A stretch of 64,000 nt of DNA. Source: Nansenia antarctica (lineage: Eukaryota > Chordata > Actinopteri > Argentiniformes > Microstomatidae). Made by a program: the position numbers and the translations under genes. The DNA lies in the NCBI GenBank assembly GCA_963989245.1, contig OZ022357.1:25636253-25700252 (forward strand), read 5' to 3'. The notes under the pieces were generated by a model. The model was not told where the DNA came from. It did not search any database and saw only the letters and a program-made list of their open reading frames with translations. The first letter of the stretch is position 1, and every line of letters starts with the position of its first letter. This document shows, piece by piece, positions 20,249 through 31,312 of this stretch.

Positions 20249-21417
20249 GACCACAATGGGCCCTGGGCCATCTAGAAAACATCTAGAAAACCGAAAGGCG
20301 GCTGAACAGACCGCCAGCGTCAACACCTACTTCACCCCCCAGCCTGCTGCAGCCAAGCCAGATCGGCCTACAGCTTTACCTTCGAGTTCAACTAACACGG
20401 CAAGCATATCTGCAAGACAACCGACACTCAATCAGTTTGCTGCCTCAAACGATGTGCTATCAGCTGAAGTGATGTGGACTCTAAAGGCAATGGATTCGGA
20501 TTATTCCTACAGTTCCTGTGCCAACACAGGTGACGTTTTCCGAGTAATGTTTCCCGACAGCGAAATAGCTTCCAAATTCAGGTGTGGGGAAACTAAGTCT
20601 GCATACCTAGCAACATTTGGATTAGCTCCATACTTCAAATCACTCCTGGTCAGAGAGGTTTCCAGGCAGGCAGGTTACGTAATGATGTTCGATGAAAGCT
20701 TGAATAAAGCTCTCCAGCTCAAACAGATGGATCTGCACGTACGCATTTGGGATGGCGGGGAGGTGAAAACCCGCTATATAGGCTCAGAATTCCTTGGACA
20801 CGCAACTGCCCTGGACATTGTAGAGCGGATGCAAAATATCCTCTCTGAAACAGGGATGAAGAATCTTGTGCAGGTGTCAATGGACGGGCCCAACGTGAAT
20901 TGGAAAGTGTTCGATTTAATACAATCTGACTTATTCCAAATAGATAAATCTCTACTGAACATCGGGTCATGCGGACTGCACACTCTCCATAACGCCGTCA
21001 GAGATGGATACAAGGCAAGCGGATGGGAGGTGGACCATACCCTCTCCAGCCTGTATTGGCTCTTCAAGAACAGCCCCGCGCGCAGAGAGGACTTCATAAA
21101 ACTCACCGGCTGCGACACACGCATGCTTAAATTCTGCCAGCACCGATGGGTTGAAAATGTCAAGGTCTGTGAGAGAGGGCTGATGCTGTGGCCTCATGTG
21201 ATGAACTACGTCGATGCAGTCTCACGAGGTGAATTACCCGAACCAAAGATAAAATCTTTCCAGGAGATCAAGAAGACCTGTGCAGATCCTCTTTTCCCGG
21301 TGAAAACGGCAGTATTCCTGAGCATAGCCAAGCAGGTCACCCCTTTCCTCGTCCAGTACCAAACCGACAAGCCAATGCTACCATTCATGAGTGAGGACAT
21401 GTACCAGCTGCTCAAAG
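20249..21417 (+). CDS. hAT-transposase-like ORF as an alternative exon
   Basis: From the ATG at 20256 an uninterrupted frame runs to a GGTAATAC donor. It includes ENRKAAEQTASVNTYF, MFDESLN (a likely first catalytic acid), MDGPNVNWKVF and CGLHTLHNAVRDGY, then CDTRMLKFCQHRWVENVKVC. These resemble the RNase H-fold core of the hAT-like proteins that are widespread in fish; the BED zinc finger and the C-terminal dimerisation region are not in this exon. The first eight codons (TTMGPG and preceding) come from a duplicated copy of exon C's acceptor and start, and the frame continues correctly from exon B. This may be a decaying transposon or a transposase-derived alternative exon. Confidence 0.7.
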
Positions 21418-22082
21418 GTAATACAAATTATGTAATTATGTCTCTCTCTCAATGTTCATGACAGTATAAAATGTAAGCTATCGTTAGAGTAACATTAGAC
21501 AGGGCCGCATTGTACATGTGTTACTATTATTTTGGTCATCATTCATAATTCATCAGCATCACTAACTAGCCTACATCCTCCAAAATGATCTTGTAAACTG
21601 TTTCAACTTGAAGTGAACAGGGATAACAATTATGAAGAGAGATTTATTACAGGACTGTTGTATTAGACTGCATTCGTAGTTGTACCTTATAAAGTGGCAG
21701 TGAGTGTTCCTGCATACATTGACATAGTATTTAACCCCCTGACGCCGATTGTCGCAAATTTGCCTCAAACCGCTTCAATTCAGAATGCAGCCGAGATAGC
21801 ATATATTATGCCAGTTTGTGCACATTCAATACGTGCCTAGGAACCTTTTGCAAGCAGTGGTTTGTCATCGGACCGGTCGGAGTGGGAACTACATGTAACA
21901 AGAACAGTCAGAGTATTAGTAAACATGTAGGCGCATTGGGTCACTTTTTGTGAGAAATGCGCTATAAAAATAAAGTTTGATTTGATTTTGATTTAGGCCT
22001 ACAGTAAGGACAGTCATACAGTATGAGTAACATGTAACACGTCAAGTGTATGAGTAATTAACAATCTCCACTTAATTTAATG
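21418..22082. other. Intron-like stretch with SINE/LINE-like tail
   Basis: No second hAT exon identified. A segment GCGCTATAAAAATAAAGTTT with GATTT repeats (21958-22000) resembles the end of a fish SINE or LINE. The rest is AT-rich unassigned DNA. Confidence 0.4.
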
Positions 22083-22190
22083 GTACAATGCTTAAACTGT
22101 CAGTACACGTCCTCCTCTTCCCCTAATTCACCACTAAGTGAATCCTTTTTTAAACTCCCATCCTAACTTAGGACCACAATGGGCCCTGGG
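22083..22190 (+). repeat. ~108-bp direct repeat of 19781-19814 + 20193-20267
   Basis: Copies the sequence from GGTACAATGCTTAAA through GGACCACAATGGGCCCTGGG, including an intron end, a splice acceptor and the first 20 nt of an exon. It lacks the 378-bp insertion of the upstream copy. Confidence 0.85.
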
Positions 22191-22321
22191 CACCAGCTGG
22201 TGACCAGTGTGCCTCAGCTGGACTGGGCCAGCATCAAGGTGCCAGGAGGCAAGACAGAGGAGGGACACAGACCCCTTGTCCCTTCCCAGAGTCTCACCTA
22301 CCATCAGCTCGTCGGCTTAGG
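22172..22321 (+). CDS. Exon C of unknown repeat-protein gene
   Basis: Exactly 150 nt between CTAACTTAG and GGTAAGTACG. In the phase set by exons A and B it reads TTMGPGHQLVTSVPQLDWAS, then KVPGGKTEEGHRPLVPS and LTYHQLVGLG, with no stop, again ending with two nucleotides of a codon. All three exons are therefore phase-symmetric. I do not recognise the protein. No later exon could be identified before the 36-bp minisatellite. Confidence 0.5.
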
Positions 22322-22917
22322 GTAAGTACGGTTTGCCTAATAACATCCTAAACAAATTCCAATATGTCCAGAACTCTGCTGCCCGCCTGCTCAAATGTCA
22401 CTAACTTCTAAGCATTCCAATGTTCTCAGGCTACTCTTAGTCACCTTAGGTGGATACAAGATAATTAAATAACATGCAGGCCTACTTGGGGATGATAGTC
22501 AATTGTCTACAGTGGGACTGTTCATGTTCTTCACTGTATGGATATTGCAATCATTGGACTTATCGGGAATGTTACCCTTATGAAGACGTACATTACTGTG
22601 AAGTCAATGCGGACAGTGGTCAACCTCGCGCTATACGTGCAATGAATATGAATGTAAAAAGTAAATATATTTGCATGAATATCAATATGATATGAACAGT
22701 AAATATATATGTATATAGTGTGATGCGTACAGGACATGGACGAATACGATATGTGCAGTGTGCACGTATCCTTTGTGTGCACTCCTTCATAATAGCCTAC
22801 GTGAGAGGCAATATTTCTTATGTCGGTGGAAATGGTATCCATTTCAAAGCGTTTCTCCTCTTTCACCCTTCTGCCAGCGCAGTCGCAGTTGCTCATTTCT
22901 GTCTGATGATGCATCGG
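22322..22917. other. Spacer with short LINE scrap
   Basis: Around 22348-22410 the plus strand reads FQYVQNSAARLLKC, a motif common in fish LINE reverse transcriptase ends, in a short degenerate stretch. Otherwise AT-rich, no gene recognised. Confidence 0.4.
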
Positions 22918-23268
22918 TAACGTTAGCTACCTTAGCTAGCTAACACCCGGTGGTAACGTTAGCTACCTTAGTTAGCTAGCACCTGGTGGTAACATTAGCT
23001 ACCGTAGCTAGCTAGCACCTGGTGGTAACATTAGCTACCGTAGCTAGCTAGCACCTGGTGGTAACGTTAGCTACCTTAGTTAGCTAGCACCTGGTGGTAA
23101 CGTTAGCTACCGTAGCTAGCTAGCACGTGGTGGTAACGTTAGCTACCTAGCACCTGGTGGTAACGTTAGCTACCGTAGCTAGCTAGCACCTGGTGGTAAC
23201 GTTAGCTACCGTAGCTAGCTAGCACCTGGTGGTAACATTAGCTACCGTAGCTGGCTAGGCTTCTGCTA
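22918..23268 (+). repeat. 36-bp minisatellite, first block
   Basis: About nine to ten imperfect copies of a 36-bp unit built from GTTAGCTACCGTAGCTAGC and TAGCACCTGGTGGTAAC. The unit contains the palindrome GCTAGCTAGC. The same array continues at 24028 after a LINE insertion. Confidence 0.9.
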
Positions 23269-24027
23269 GGCCTCAACCCTAGGACACATCTAACCGCTGC
23301 TCATTTTTTGAGCCTTGATTGGCTACGAGTAGTTGACAGAGTGCAGCAGCTTGCACTGGGCCTGGTCTTCAAGATACGCTACACCACAAAGACACCCAAG
23401 TACCTGTCAACATACTTCCAAAAAGTGAACAACGTCCACACATACAACACCAGAGGAAGCTCCACGAACCACGTTCAACCGCGTTGCACCACAAACAAGG
23501 GGTTAAACTCGTTTGCAAACTATGCAGTAAAAATGTGGAACGCCCTTCCTATAATCTTAAAGGAGTGCAAAACACTGCCCACCTTCAAAACCACTCTCAA
23601 AAAACATTTACAGGAGGCTGCAATCCGTAACTGGACCCTCTAAATCAAAAATCAGATTAAAAGACCCGAACTACCCACTGTACATACTTTGTGTTTTGTC
23701 CCCCGCCCCCACCTGTGGTGTATGTCCCCACCTGTCCTACCCGCTGTACATACCTTATGTTTTGTTGTATTGTTCTTCCCATGATGGATGTGTGTTTATC
23801 TTGTAGATAGTAATAGTTATTTGTCTGTATTATCTTGTAGATAGTACTAGCTTTTTTGTCTGTCTTACATGTAACGATGAATTGAGAATCAAGGACCCCA
23901 ATTGAAATAAGCCAGTGGCTTTCTTGGGTTTTTATCCTGTTAGTTGACCTTGTATGTAATATGTACTTTCATGTACCTACTTCTGCAAATCTTCTAATAA
24001 AGTTTTCAATCAATCAATCAATCAAAG
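23269..24027 (+). mobile_element. LINE 3' end inserted in minisatellite
   Basis: An ORF end at 23308-23643 reads LDWLRVVDRVQQLALGLVFK, then YLSTYFQKVNNVHTYNTRGS and MWNALPIILKE, and stops at TAA. This is the C-terminus of a fish non-LTR retrotransposon polyprotein (established pattern DW..DR...L, YL, TR.S, WN.LP). A 3' UTR with AATAAAG and an (ATCA)n tail follows. Both sides are minisatellite, so the element is 5'-truncated and inserted there. Confidence 0.75.
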
Positions 24028-24485
24028 CTACCGTAGCTAGCTAGCACCTGGTGGTAACGTTAGCTACCTTAGTTAGCTAGCACCTGGTGGTAACATTAGC
24101 TACCGTAGCAAGCTAGCACCTGGTGGTAACATTAGCTACCGTAGCTAGCTAGCACCTGGTGGTAACATTAGCTACCGTAGCTAGCTAGCACCTGGTGGTA
24201 ACATTAGCTACCGTAGCTAGCTAGCACCTGGTGGTAACGTTAGCTACCTTAGTTAGCTAGCACCTGGTGGTAACGTTAGCTACCGTAGCTAGCTAGCACG
24301 TGGTGGTAACGTTAGCTACCTAGCACCTGGTGGTAACGTTAGCTACCGTAGCTGGCTAGCACCTGGTGGTAACATTAGCTACCGTAGCTGGCTAGCACCT
24401 GGTGGTAACATTAGCTACCGTAGCTAGCACCTGGTGGTAACATTAGCTACCTTAGCTAACTAGCACCTGGTGGTAACGTTAGTGT
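24028..24485 (+). repeat. 36-bp minisatellite, second block
   Basis: About twelve further copies of the unit seen at 22918-23268, with the same variants (CTTAGTTAGC, CACGTGG) and some shortened units. Confidence 0.9.
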
Positions 24486-25384
24486 AAGAGTCTCTAGGCA
24501 CAGAGGGAGGTCGACACAAAGGAACAGCTGTACAAACGTGTTTGTTAACGTACAGCACGGCTCATCACCGTCACTGACGGGCTAACACACACACACTGTT
24601 GTAGGAGTCTAGTCACAGAGTCTCTAGGTACAGAGGAACGGCTGTAAATATGTTTTTAATTGGCGTACAGCAACGTCACTGACGTGCTGAGCGAGTATTT
24701 TCTAAAGAATAAAGAACAAGTACAGCTCTCTCTGTCTCTCTGCCTCTCTCAGTCGCTCGCCATTGATACACTTGTTGCTGTGTATTCCCAGCTTCACGTG
24801 TAGTGAGGCACGAGGCTGGAATGAAAAGACCGACGATGACGCAGTCACGTGCCTTTATACTGGCACGGACTATTTTCAGTGAGTAAGTAACACAACTCGA
24901 TCTATTCAGCAGTATATTCTCAACATAACAGCATAACTAATTGCTGATATATTAAATGTAAAGTATTATTGTGTTTAAAATGGTAACATGTAATCGCAAT
25001 CTTTGATCAGGCAAATCATATCTTAACTACTATTGCCTGGCCGCGGAAGGATATTGCCGTATGTTTGGCATGTGCTTGGGTTTCTACGGAGACTCTAACA
25101 AGTCAAAATTGGTGAACAGGAAACGGTATCCTGTCGAACCACGTGGGTGTGCAGACTTTTACTTCAGCCCAGCAACAGTAACATTCTGAGAGAAGCTCTG
25201 TAAGTTCATTAAAGAAGCTAGTAGAGTATTGGGGTGGTCTGTATACAATTCTAAAAGTAATTCGAGTGAACATTTAAAAACAACTGAAAGATATTAAAAT
25301 GATAAAAATTCCCAGAAGGATTTCTGTTTGCAGTTAAAACTGTCTCTGAAGAAAGAGGCGATTCCACCACCTTTTTTGTGGGAT
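24486..25384. other. Unassigned region with ~100-bp imperfect duplication
   Basis: 24486-24590 and 24602-24690 share AGAGTCTCTAGG(C/T)ACAGAG, AACGGCTGTA-like and GTACAGCA elements, suggesting a diverged tandem duplication. A CT-rich run follows at 24725-24760. No gene recognised. Confidence 0.4.
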
Positions 25385-25660
25385 CTACACTAAGTTTCTA
25401 AAATTGGGGGGTGCTGACTCAATAAGAATTGGTGTCTTGTTATCTTTATCTAACCAGGTCTCAGTGATAAATAAGAAATCTAGTTCATAGGAGCTAATCA
25501 AGTCGTTGATTAAGAGAGACTTATTAGCTAAGGATAAAGTGCTAGCTTGAGTGGTTTTGTGTTTGGTCTCTGTGTGGGCTGTGTGTGGCAGGGTATAGAA
25601 ATTGAATTTGAGGGGTGTATAAAGCATTCAGACTTGCAATTAACTGTTCTGTTACTGATA
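25385..25660 (-). pseudogene. LINE endonuclease-domain fragment
   Basis: The minus strand reads SLANKSLLINDLISSYELDF followed by LFITETWLDKDN. This is the N-terminal part of the apurinic-type endonuclease of fish LINEs (N-K...I..LI......D.L.ITETWL). The open stretch ends shortly after; no reverse transcriptase follows in this orientation. Confidence 0.7.
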
Positions 25661-26750
25661 TGAACAGGGATAGCAAGAGTTGAGAGTCCCAGCTTTATAT
25701 CAGGAATGTCAATGGTATCAACTCTACGGAAGCAGGGACTGTTAGAGCATCAACTGATTATGGGTGTCATCCGGGGGAGGGGGATGGGTGTTGTAGATAG
25801 CATCCTGTGGCGTCGGGGTGGGGCGGTAGCTAAATTATAAGCAATGAATGCGTTTATTTGCAGGCTAGTCAGTTGTGAAAGTAATATGTTAATTTAATAA
25901 TAATTTATCTAAAACAATATAGCAATTGCACCTAGCCCCATATAGTTACTAGGGATGTTCCTGGAGCCGGTTGCACCACGTCTTACTAAGTACAAACTAA
26001 CCCTATTTATTGCGTAAGTATTTACTAAATCAAGATTTAGTCACTACTAAACTTGAACGGGTTGCACCAAGCACACTAGTTATCACGTAGACCTTAGTAA
26101 CTACTAATATGTACGTACCCCTAAGGTGGTGTAAGTAACTCGTAGCTAACCGTAGTTACCTCAGCGGAGATAAAGTAGCCTGCCGAAGCAGGGGAAAACC
26201 AGCCTATGGAAGCTAAACATTTATTTCGTTTGTACAATAAAAAGACACGAGCTATAGTTATAACAAATTAAATTGTTTATTAATACAATGTATTAATCTT
26301 AATTTTGGCTTGTAGTTCCACGCTTAAAGGAGTGACGCCCACAACACAATATTTGAAATAACGACTTTTAACTGCTAGGTCTGTCTCAAGCTAGGTTAGC
26401 TTATTTCAAAATCCAGCATACCTATGAACTAGTCAGGCTAGCTAACATTAGGTAACTTGTATTGTTTGAAACACGGTCATCAATACGATGACTGTTATCG
26501 ATATATCGTTAGCTACCAACTTTAGACTACTTACCTGGCTGTGGCAGGTTAGCTAAGCTACCGTTGTTACCTAGTGTAGATGGATTATTACTTGATTAAT
26601 ACCTATATTAGCCACTCGCTCAAGACGTGGCATGTAGCAAAGACTCCATAAGCAAGGTTCTTCTCAACACAATTAGACACTGATATTGTGGGCACTGACA
26701 TAGTGTAATTGAACGGAAAGGTGGAACAAAGTGTTGGTTACAATCAATTC
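25661..26750. other. Unassigned AT-rich DNA with GGTTGCACCA motifs
   Basis: No gene recognised. GGTTGCACCA occurs twice (about 25970 and 26060) within a TTACTAAGT-rich stretch resembling a decayed MITE. Nothing else supported. Confidence 0.35.
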
Positions 26751-26753
26751 AAT

Positions 26754-26830
26754 TCAATTTTCAATTCAATTATACTTTATTTATCCCCGTGGGGAAATTC
26801 ATTTTGCCACGCCACTCTCTAAAAACAACA
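26754..26830 (-). mobile_element. LINE 3' terminus, inverted
   Basis: TTATCCCCGTGGGGAAATTC preceded by AATTC-rich tandem sequence is, on the minus strand, the kind of 3' end found on fish L2/Rex-like LINEs. It lies head-to-head with the plus-strand fragment at 27078. Confidence 0.4.
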
Positions 26831-27077
26831 CATGACAACACAACATAAAGGACAGACAACACTATTGGGCCAGCCATGTATAATATATAAAAAACTGTGA
26901 GATCATGATAGAAGTGGATAAAAAGATGGCTATAGTTATCATATTAAAATACTAAAAAGTGATGATGATTAAAATAAATAAATAAATACAGATTCAGGAG
27001 CCTTGACCCCGACTACTACTTTAGTTGCCATTGAACAGTCTTAATGCAGCCGGGATAAATAATTTTTTTATATCGCA

Positions 27078-27859
27078 CTGGGTCCCCCCAGGGCTGCGTG
27101 CTAAGCCCCATCCTCTACAACCTCTACACCTACGACTTCACCCCCGTCCACCCCAGCAACTCCATCGTAAAGTTTGCAGACGACACCACCGTGGTGGGAT
27201 GCATCTCGGGGGGGGACGAGGCGGCGTACAGGGATGAGGTAGAGCAACTGAGCAAGCTGTGCAAGGTTAACAACCTGCTGCTGAACAAGTCAAAGACCCA
27301 GGAAATCATCGTAGACTTCAGGAGGAAAAAGTCCGAGATCCAGCCCCTGCTCATCGACGGAGAGAGCGTGGAGAGAGTCTCAACCCTCCGATTCCTGGGG
27401 ATGCACATGCGGGATGACCTGACCTGGAAGGACAACACAAAAGGCACCATCAAGAGGGCACAACAGCGGCTATACACCCTGAGATGCCTCAGGAAGGAAC
27501 ACAGCAAGCAGGAGATACTGGTGACCTTTTACCGCGGCGCAGTGGAGAGCATCCTCACCTACGGCATCTGCAACTGGTTCTCCAGCTGCACAACAGCGGA
27601 GAGAAATGCGCTACAGAGAGTCGTGAGAACAGCACAGAAGATCACCGGCGCCCCCCTCCCCTCTCTGGAAGAGCTGTACAACACACGCTGTCTCAGGAAG
27701 GCCTCCAAGATCTCCAGGGACCCGACCCACCCTGGGCACGTACACTTTACCAGGCTGCCCTCGAAAAGGCGATTCAGGACCCTGGCCGCTAAGACAAACA
27801 GACTGAAGAACAGCTTCTACCACAGGGCCGTCCAGGCCCTGAACACAGCAAAGACCTAA
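27078..27859 (+). pseudogene. LINE reverse transcriptase C-terminal half
   Basis: The frame reads LSPILYNLYTYDF, then IVKFADDTTVVGCI (the catalytic FADD box of the palm), then KTQEIIVDFRRKKSEIQPLL, LRFLGMHMRDDLTW and YRGAVESILTYGICNW, ending TAA after AVQALNTAKT. The upstream part (fingers and endonuclease) is missing, so the element is 5'-truncated. It is the ordinary C-terminal arrangement of a non-LTR retrotransposon protein. It lies in a cluster of TE debris. Confidence 0.85.
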
Positions 27860-28140
27860 GTTCTGGGCCCTGGACAGTCTGGACGGATTGTATGGCAGCT
27901 GCTGGACTGAAAAAAAGAGAGTCCGCCGCCCTGGAGGCAACGGGCCTGGGGTTAACCTGTTGTCTGGAACCATTATTTGCAACGGTGAGTCTCCTGTAGT
28001 AGAAAACAGGTTTGTTCTCTTCAACTTGGTATTACTCTGGTATTAAGCATTCTCTCCCTAACTTGAAAACAAAAGCTAGTCAAATGGGACTGTGATAGCA
28101 ATATCGTATTCATAAAAAAACGTTCTGTTTGTGTTTACTT
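27860..28140. other. LINE 3' UTR remnant / unassigned
   Basis: G+C-rich for about 100 bp after the LINE stop (likely 3' UTR), then AT-rich sequence without recognisable signals. Confidence 0.35.
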
Positions 28141-28142
28141 AC

Positions 28143-28366
28143 TGCTCAGATTGATGAGCAGTCGGCCCCCATCTTGGATCTGGGTCTGTACTGCAGTACT
28201 GCAGATGGGGGAGGGTCTGGTCTGCTGGGAGGTGTAGCAGACTGGGGTGGAGTGTCCCAGAATGCCTGGGGGGGGTTGGAGGGGACTAACGATGGAGGGG
28301 CCTGACATGGGTGCTGATAAAGACTGAAACGCAGAGCTGGGGGACTGCGTTGTTGACAAGGTCTCT
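28143..28366 (-). pseudogene. Exon 2 of broken hAT/ZMYM-like gene (inferred)
   Basis: On the minus strand a strong TGATTTTTTCAG acceptor precedes a 224-nt open segment reading TTQSPSSAFQSLSAPMSGPS and ICSTAVQTQIQDGGRLLINL, followed by a consensus AGCA-GTAAGT donor. Ser/Pro/Thr-rich, low complexity. With 28700-28831 upstream it looks like the N-terminal low-complexity part of a hAT-like gene. The product is inferred, not recognised. Confidence 0.4.
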
Positions 28367-28459
28367 CTGAAAAAATCAGGTGTAGTGCTGAGGCACAAAC
28401 ATGTACATTTCAAGCCTGCAAACTGTGACACTTTAAATAACGTGAAACAATACTATTGT

Positions 28460-28684
28460 GCAATATGACAACCCTAGTCGTCTATCTGTACAGTATAGTA
28501 CAGTGGATTGTGTACATAGCCTTTATTTATGTAAACCAGCTCCTTCCCTTCTTGTGATTTTTTTAAAAGTGTTTTTTTCCCCTTTCCTAACACCAGGGGA
28601 GCCACCCCTCCTAAATTTCGTTGTTTGGTACCTGTACTGTAGCAATGACAATAAAGTCCATTCATTCATTCATTCATTCATACA
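28460..28684 (+). mobile_element. L2-like LINE 3' end with ATTC tail
   Basis: Ends in ACAATAAAGTCC and (ATTC)n, with GGGGAGCCACCCCTCCTAAA-type sequence upstream. An inverted copy of the same ~200 bp lies at 31313-31530. It separates the two halves of the broken minus-strand gene. Confidence 0.65.
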
Positions 28685-28699
28685 CTGGATGGGGTAGGA

Positions 28700-28831
28700 T
28701 GGTGGTGGTCTGTGGGCAAAGTGGAAGAAGGCCCTGCCCCTGCATCAGCATCTTCTTCCAACTCCACTTCAATTGTTCTGGCTGATTTAGCATTTTTTGC
28801 TAAAGAACTCAGAGATTCGTTTTTGCGCCAT
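28700..28831 (-). pseudogene. Start of hAT/ZMYM-like gene, frameshifted
   Basis: The minus-strand ATG (28831-28829) begins MAQKRISEFFSKK and then hits a stop. A one-base shift at the A-run restores NAKSARTIEVELEEDADAGA and GPSSTLPT. The MxQKRIS-x-FF start is typical of fish hAT or ZMYM1-like proteins. The frameshift and the LINE insertion between this and the next exon mark it as a pseudogene. Confidence 0.45.
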
Positions 28832-29849
28832 GTTGCACCTGCACCTGATAGTTAGCTAACTCGGATGTCAAGTCCCTAGCAAGATATGACCATGTGATCA
28901 CTAACATTAAAACTAACAAACACATTTTTACATTTATTACAAAAAACAAATTTATTTTTATTCCCAAAAGCAACAATATTTATTATATTGTTTTAAATCA
29001 TTGTTTGGAGGAGCTCCTTCTGCCTGCCGCTAGGGGGTGCTGCAGCACCCTCAGCACCCCCCTTCCCGCGTCCCTGGCTGTGTTTGAACTAATTAGTCTA
29101 TCATTTCATTGTATAAATTGTTTCTAGACATTTCAATATGATTACTGCAAAATTGCACCAAATAATTCAGTTTTGAACGTGTTCTTCACAGTTTTGAACA
29201 CAGTGGTTTAACAATGAAAACAATTGTTGCAAATACATAGTATTTTGCAGGTGGGGGAGTTGGAATGAGAGAAGTGTTATGGATATCTACTCAAGGTCAG
29301 GCCATTATTATCCCCCCCCCCCACCCCCCCATGACGCCAGGGCTGGGGGAACACTTGAGAAAATAATAAAATCTAGGACAAAGGAATACTTGAGAAGGTA
29401 ATCAAAGTCATAAAGGAGAGGTCTGCTCTACGGACTAGAGCACGGGGCAAATAATCCAAGCTACTACAAAGATACAACAGAAACACAGTCTGGGCTGGAA
29501 TCAGAAACACTCAATTAGTCAATCTCGGCTGCCCTCTGGTGGTCAAACGGAACCACGACAAGATACTGAGTCTTGTCGAAAAGCATTTAAATGCACAAAT
29601 GAATGTAAATGACCTCCTCTGACTAAATTCTGAATATGATTGAGACCAGATAGCATGTAACAATGATTGTCTTTATAATAGGATTGCCTTTCTTACCATG
29701 CAGGATTTCATTAAACTGTGAAAAGAAGAAAAATAGGATCTAATTGCAGCCTTGGAAAATTGGAAAAGGAGCAGGTATTGTCTGCCTCTTAATAGAAATT
29801 GTCCGAAACAAAAAACACAAATGGCTGAAAAATATTAGGGTTATAACCT
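28832..29849. other. Unassigned DNA with C-tract
   Basis: No gene recognised. Contains a palindromic GGGGGTGCTGCAGCACCC at about 29034 and a near-pure C-run at 29312-29328. Confidence 0.4.
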
Positions 29850-30175
29850 CTATAAAAACATCTTTGAAGGTATCAAGTTGCCAGAAACTCTTTTTGTCCT
29901 TTTGACTTACCACCACCCCACACTCATCAGAGGACTTAAATATGTTGTTTGTTTTATTTCTTTATTTTAACAGTTATTACATTTACATTTACTGTACTAG
30001 GTGCTTTGATCTGCTAGCTACTATATATAAGTACCTAGTAGATCAACTGTATATGTAACTGTTAAAATAATTAAATAAAACGAAGAAAGTACTTAGGTTC
30101 TCTGATGGTGAATGACAAGAAGAGGTTCTGGGCAGCAACTTGATCCTATCAACAATGTTTTATCGACACGTTTCT
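29850..30175. mobile_element. Hairpin-type MITE (imperfect long inverted repeat)
   Basis: The two arms fold about a centre near 30020. The left arm has ATCAAGTTGCC, TCATCAGAGGACTTA, TTTTAACAGTTA and TACTAGGTGC. The right arm has their complements in reverse order (GTACCTAGTA, TAACTGTTAAAA, AGGTTCTCTGATGG, GCAACTTGAT). Non-coding. Confidence 0.5.
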
Positions 30176-30261
30176 CAGGAAGCTCCTTCAAAGCCTGAGT
30201 AACACATATTTGACGGGATCAAATTGTCATCCAGATTTAGAACCTCTTTTCTTTATATAAA

Positions 30262-30470
30262 CTACTCAAAAAAAGTTTGGAAACGTTATTTCAGTCGATT
30301 CTTCCTCCCCTTTAATAATACCAATTGGTTTTGTATTTTATATGGTTGGAAAGTCTGATTAGTCACCTTTACAACGAGGTACAACTTGTAAGGATCATGC
30401 ATTCGTGGAATGAGTAACACAGCTAAACGTGTGGGTAGCGGCCCAAAAGAACTTGCCAAAATCCCCTACA
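30262..30470 (+). repeat. Dispersed ~200-bp repeat, copy 1
   Basis: Highly similar to 44888-45090 over about 200 bp (shared CTTTACAACGAGGTACAACT and GCATTCGTGGAATGAG). Starts with CTACTCAAAAAAAGTTTGG, a start seen in Tc1-like or related fish DNA elements. No coding potential. Confidence 0.6.
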
Positions 30471-30671
30471 TTCTTCTGTTGGTATTCACTCTGGTTTTGA
30501 GTTGCTTGGTGGATTGGATGATTGCACTCTCCCACAGTAATAAGGAAAAAACAACACATATGATATACCTTGTGATCTAAGTTTGAGTTGCAATTGGAGT
30601 GAGCACAGTTAAGTAACTGACATACATAGCAGTGGGATATTAGATGATGATTACAATGTGATGAAAGTGAA

Positions 30672-30788
30672 CGTTCACTCTACATTAGAACGTTCACTCT
30701 ACATTAGAACGTTCACTCTACATTAGAACGTTCACTCTACATTAGAACGTTCACTCTACATTAGAACGTTCACTCTACATTAGAACAA
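30672..30788 (+). repeat. 19-bp tandem repeat, six copies
   Basis: GTTCACTCTACATTAGAAC repeated six times with no visible variation, followed by a short GAT microsatellite at 30817-30842. Confidence 0.9.
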
Positions 30789-30842
30789 TTATCTCCTTCA
30801 TTCTATTCATCATACTGTGATGATGATGATGATGATGATGGT

Positions 30843-31312
30843 GATCCCTAGTCTTATGTAGTCTTATGTAGCACCGGTCACATGTGTGTCACCATGTCAC
30901 ACTTGTGGCACGCTCCCTTTAATCACCAGCCTGAGCTGAATAGAGACAATGGAAACAATGGCTGCTGGGTGGACAAGCCTTGATGTACAGTCTCCATGTG
31001 GGGGCTCCCCCCCCCCGGCCATATGTACATGTTCCACAGCTCCCTCTGAAAACAATGAGCATGCCATGCGTCAGGATGCTGTCTCTTTTATTCTGGTGTC
31101 GCTGCCCCCTGCTCCTCCAAGCCTTGTCAGGGCTGCCCTTTGACCCGTGGGTAGCGCCTACACAAAGGAGTGAGACACGTCCCCCCTGCGGAGTAAAGGC
31201 TCTGTCCACGCAGGGTGCCGTTCGTTCAAGCACTCCCATGGCATAAGGAAGAACATGAGTGAGACAGGGATATTGTACAGAGGGAAACGGAGGGTCAACA
31301 ACATCCTTCAAT
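30843..31312. other. No gene seen
   Basis: Short open frames on both strands lack splice signals, similarity or composition that would support coding. Confidence 0.4.

Noticed and set aside
22918..24485. CRISPR-like array
   Set aside because: Units are contiguous without unique spacers and the genome is a fish; this is a minisatellite.
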